From the NCBI RefSeq assembly GCF_001563285.1, contig NZ_CP005188.1, positions 2,175,501-2,239,500 on the forward strand: DNA of 64,000 bases. Reading direction: 5' to 3'. The notes under the pieces were generated by a model. That model did not search any database. It saw nothing but the letters and a program-made list of their open reading frames with translations, and was not told where the DNA came from. The stretch is from Sphingobium sp. MI1205 (lineage in GTDB: Bacteria; Pseudomonadota; Alphaproteobacteria; Sphingomonadales; Sphingomonadaceae). Positions 62,638 through 64,000 of the stretch are shown piece by piece (position 1 is the stretch's first letter; the number at the start of each line of letters is the position of its first letter). Position numbers and translations under genes: made by a program.

Positions 62638-64000
62638 TCAGCCATGGGCCACCGCCATCGCGTCATGCGCGGCAAGGGCCGCGTCGAAGACGGACGCCGC
62701 GAACGCCATGTGGCCGGTGTCGATCGGTTCGGCCGCAATCGGATTGAACAGCGCAGGCGCAATGTCCCCCGGCAGCGCTGCCAGCAGCGTGTCGATATCC
62801 GGTGCACCGATCGCGCCCAGCGCTTCGCTGACGACCTCGGCGACATTTGTCGGGGCAGCGCTCTGCGCAACCGCAAGCAGTGCCGCGCTGCCGTCGAATG
62901 CAGGCAGGTCGATCGACTGCGCCAGCAGCCCCTGATGATCGCCAAGATCGGGCTGCGCCGTTTCGACGCTGGCCTCCAGCGGAGCCGGCGCATCGCTGGC
63001 ATCAGCCAGCGTCGCATGATCCGTCACGGGTTCGTCCCCGCCATGGCTGCTGTCCGCGACAGGCTCGTCGCCCGACTGCAAGGCTGGATCTTCGGTGGAG
63101 CCGAGCGATGTGGACTGGCTGTCCTCCAACGATGCTTCCGCCTCGACCGGGGCCGTGCTTGCCAGCATTGCGTCGGCCAGCGGCGCATCCTGTTCGGCAA
63201 CGACCGGCGCCGGCTCCTGCTCGACCGCTTCAACCGCACCCGCCACCGCGACCAGGCTGGCCGCGATCAGTGCCTGATTGAAGGCGCTGCTGCTGGTCTC
63301 CGTCGTCTTGCTCGCCTCGCTCAGGCTGGAAGTCGCGAACATGACGTCCCCGACCGTGCCCTTGGTGCCATCGGCCCGGATATAGCTCGCCTCGCCCAGA
63401 ACCGTGACGTCGCCGCCAGCGGCCTGATAGCTTGCGCCATCGGACGTCAATTCGATGGCGGCGATCTCCGCATCGGTCAGCGACCTGAACTCGCCAGCGT
63501 CGACCCGCCCGTTGCTGTTGGCGTCTTGCCAGATGCCGAACTCGGCAAAGGCAGCGTCCTTGGCGTCGAAGACCCCATCGCGATTGCTGTCATAGGCCAG
63601 CCGCAACCCTTCCAGGTCGCTCGCGGCCCCCGGCGCGTCGTCGGCAAAGACGATGTCGTACCCCCCGCCCGTTGCGTGAGCGAGCAGCCCGTCGTCGGAC
63701 GAAACCCAGGCCGTATTGACCAGCCCGGCGCCATAATCATGATGGACGCCAGCCGACAGACCCACAAACTCCAGCCCGTCGCCATCCAGGTCGAGCGCGA
63801 TCGGCGGCACTGGCGATGTTGGCGCGGTCGCCGTGATCGACAGGTTCCCGCTAGCCGTACTGTCGCCGTCGCCGTCGATGATCGTGACGGGGATGGTAAA
63901 GTTGACCGGCTGCGTCGTTTGAACGGCTGCAAAGAAGTCGCCGATCTTGAACGTCTCGCCACCCGCATGGTGGAACTCGATGCTGTTATACTGGGTCGCC
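62638..64000 (-). CDS. Large calcium-binding surface adhesin, C-terminal part (partial)
   Basis: The frame is open to the right edge, so only the last 453 residues are seen; the start lies beyond the window. The visible part begins with a bacterial Ig-like or cadherin-like strand pattern (FTIPVTIIDGDGDSTASG). It continues with three EF-hand-like calcium motifs (DLDGDGLEF, DSNRDGVFD, DANSNGRVD) and ends in an Asp/Glu/Ala-rich tail, the likely uncleaved type I secretion signal. Classical GGxGxD nonapeptides are not in this part. Position ahead of OmpA, TolC, ABC and HlyD genes marks it as the secreted substrate, and the LapG-like protease downstream as its probable regulator. Confidence 0.82.
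   Translation of the reverse strand, partial: ATQYNSIEFHHAGGETFKIGDFFAAVQTTQPVNFTIPVTIIDGDGDSTASGNLSITATAPTSPVPPIALDLDGDGLEFVGLSAGVHHDYGAGLVNTAWVSSDDGLLAHATGGGYDIVFADDAPGAASDLEGLRLAYDSNRDGVFDAKDAAFAEFGIWQDANSNGRVDAGEFRSLTDAEIAAIELTSDGASYQAAGGDVTVLGEASYIRADGTKGTVGDVMFATSSLSEASKTTETSSSAFNQALIAASLVAVAGAVEAVEQEPAPVVAEQDAPLADAMLASTAPVEAEASLEDSQSTSLGSTEDPALQSGDEPVADSSHGGDEPVTDHATLADASDAPAPLEASVETAQPDLGDHQGLLAQSIDLPAFDGSAALLAVAQSAAPTNVAEVVSEALGAIGAPDIDTLLAALPGDIAPALFNPIAAEPIDTGHMAFAASVFDAALAAHDAMAVAHG

Noticed and set aside
1..64000. CRISPR arrays, prophage or canonical tRNA/rRNA genes
   Set aside because: No regularly spaced direct repeats, phage structural genes or tRNA cloverleaf sequences were recognized; the only T-loop-like sequence belongs to tmRNA.

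Overview
The window looks like chromosomal DNA of a high-GC alphaproteobacterium of the family Sphingomonadaceae (Sphingobium/Novosphingobium/Sphingomonas type). The support is a GcrA cell-cycle regulator, a permuted two-piece tmRNA with the tag ANDNEALALAA, a GTTC-N7-GTTC LexA box in front of lexA, palindromes that translate as RPEPVEG, and the run trpGDC-moaC-moeA-lexA-comEC-gltX-gltA. Species cannot be fixed from the sequence alone.

Left part (1-24.7 kb). A truncated SDR dehydrogenase and a ThuA-like protein are followed by an IS630 transposase remnant, an SLC13/RCK transporter and an MscS channel. A complete type II secretion operon (gspC to gspO, minus strand, 17.1 to 5.1 kb) follows, its genes mostly joined by 4-29 bp overlaps. 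Beyond a 2OG-Fe(II) oxygenase and a CYTH-CHAD protein lies a TonB-dependent receptor, a lipoprotein and a small TPR protein. Triple 11-bp-period Pho-box-like repeats lie upstream of gspC and of the lipoprotein gene, and a third array faces right at 24.65 kb. I read this as a phosphate-starvation island comparable to the ElpS/T2SS locus of Caulobacter.

Middle part (24.7-44 kb). tmRNA and a hemerythrin-domain protein precede the housekeeping run trpG-trpD-trpC-moaC-moeA, a 51-aa small gene, lexA, a ComEC without a visible metallo-beta-lactamase motif, gltX and gltA. A 107-bp palindromic element follows. Next is a four-gene minus-strand operon: Hpt-like, nucleotidyltransferase-like membrane protein, helical DUF2336-like protein and histidine-kinase-like protein. 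Both the kinase and the Hpt protein lack the phospho-accepting histidine. A large coiled-coil membrane protein resembling the polarity factor TipN is transcribed divergently. A ParD-like antitoxin gene joined to map closes this part.

Right part (44-64 kb). An exopolysaccharide block holds a BY-kinase/Wzz co-polymerase, a Wza-type lipoprotein, wecC, wecB and ugd. It is followed by an ABC-2 permease, gcrA (TTG start) and parE. The last 9 kb is a probable Lap-type surface adhesin system: a LapG-like cysteine protease convergent to an operon of partial calcium-binding adhesin, OmpA-domain protein, TolC channel, LapB-type ABC transporter, SleB-type cell-wall hydrolase and HlyD adaptor.

Identifications come from reading motifs by eye. 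No database search was possible.
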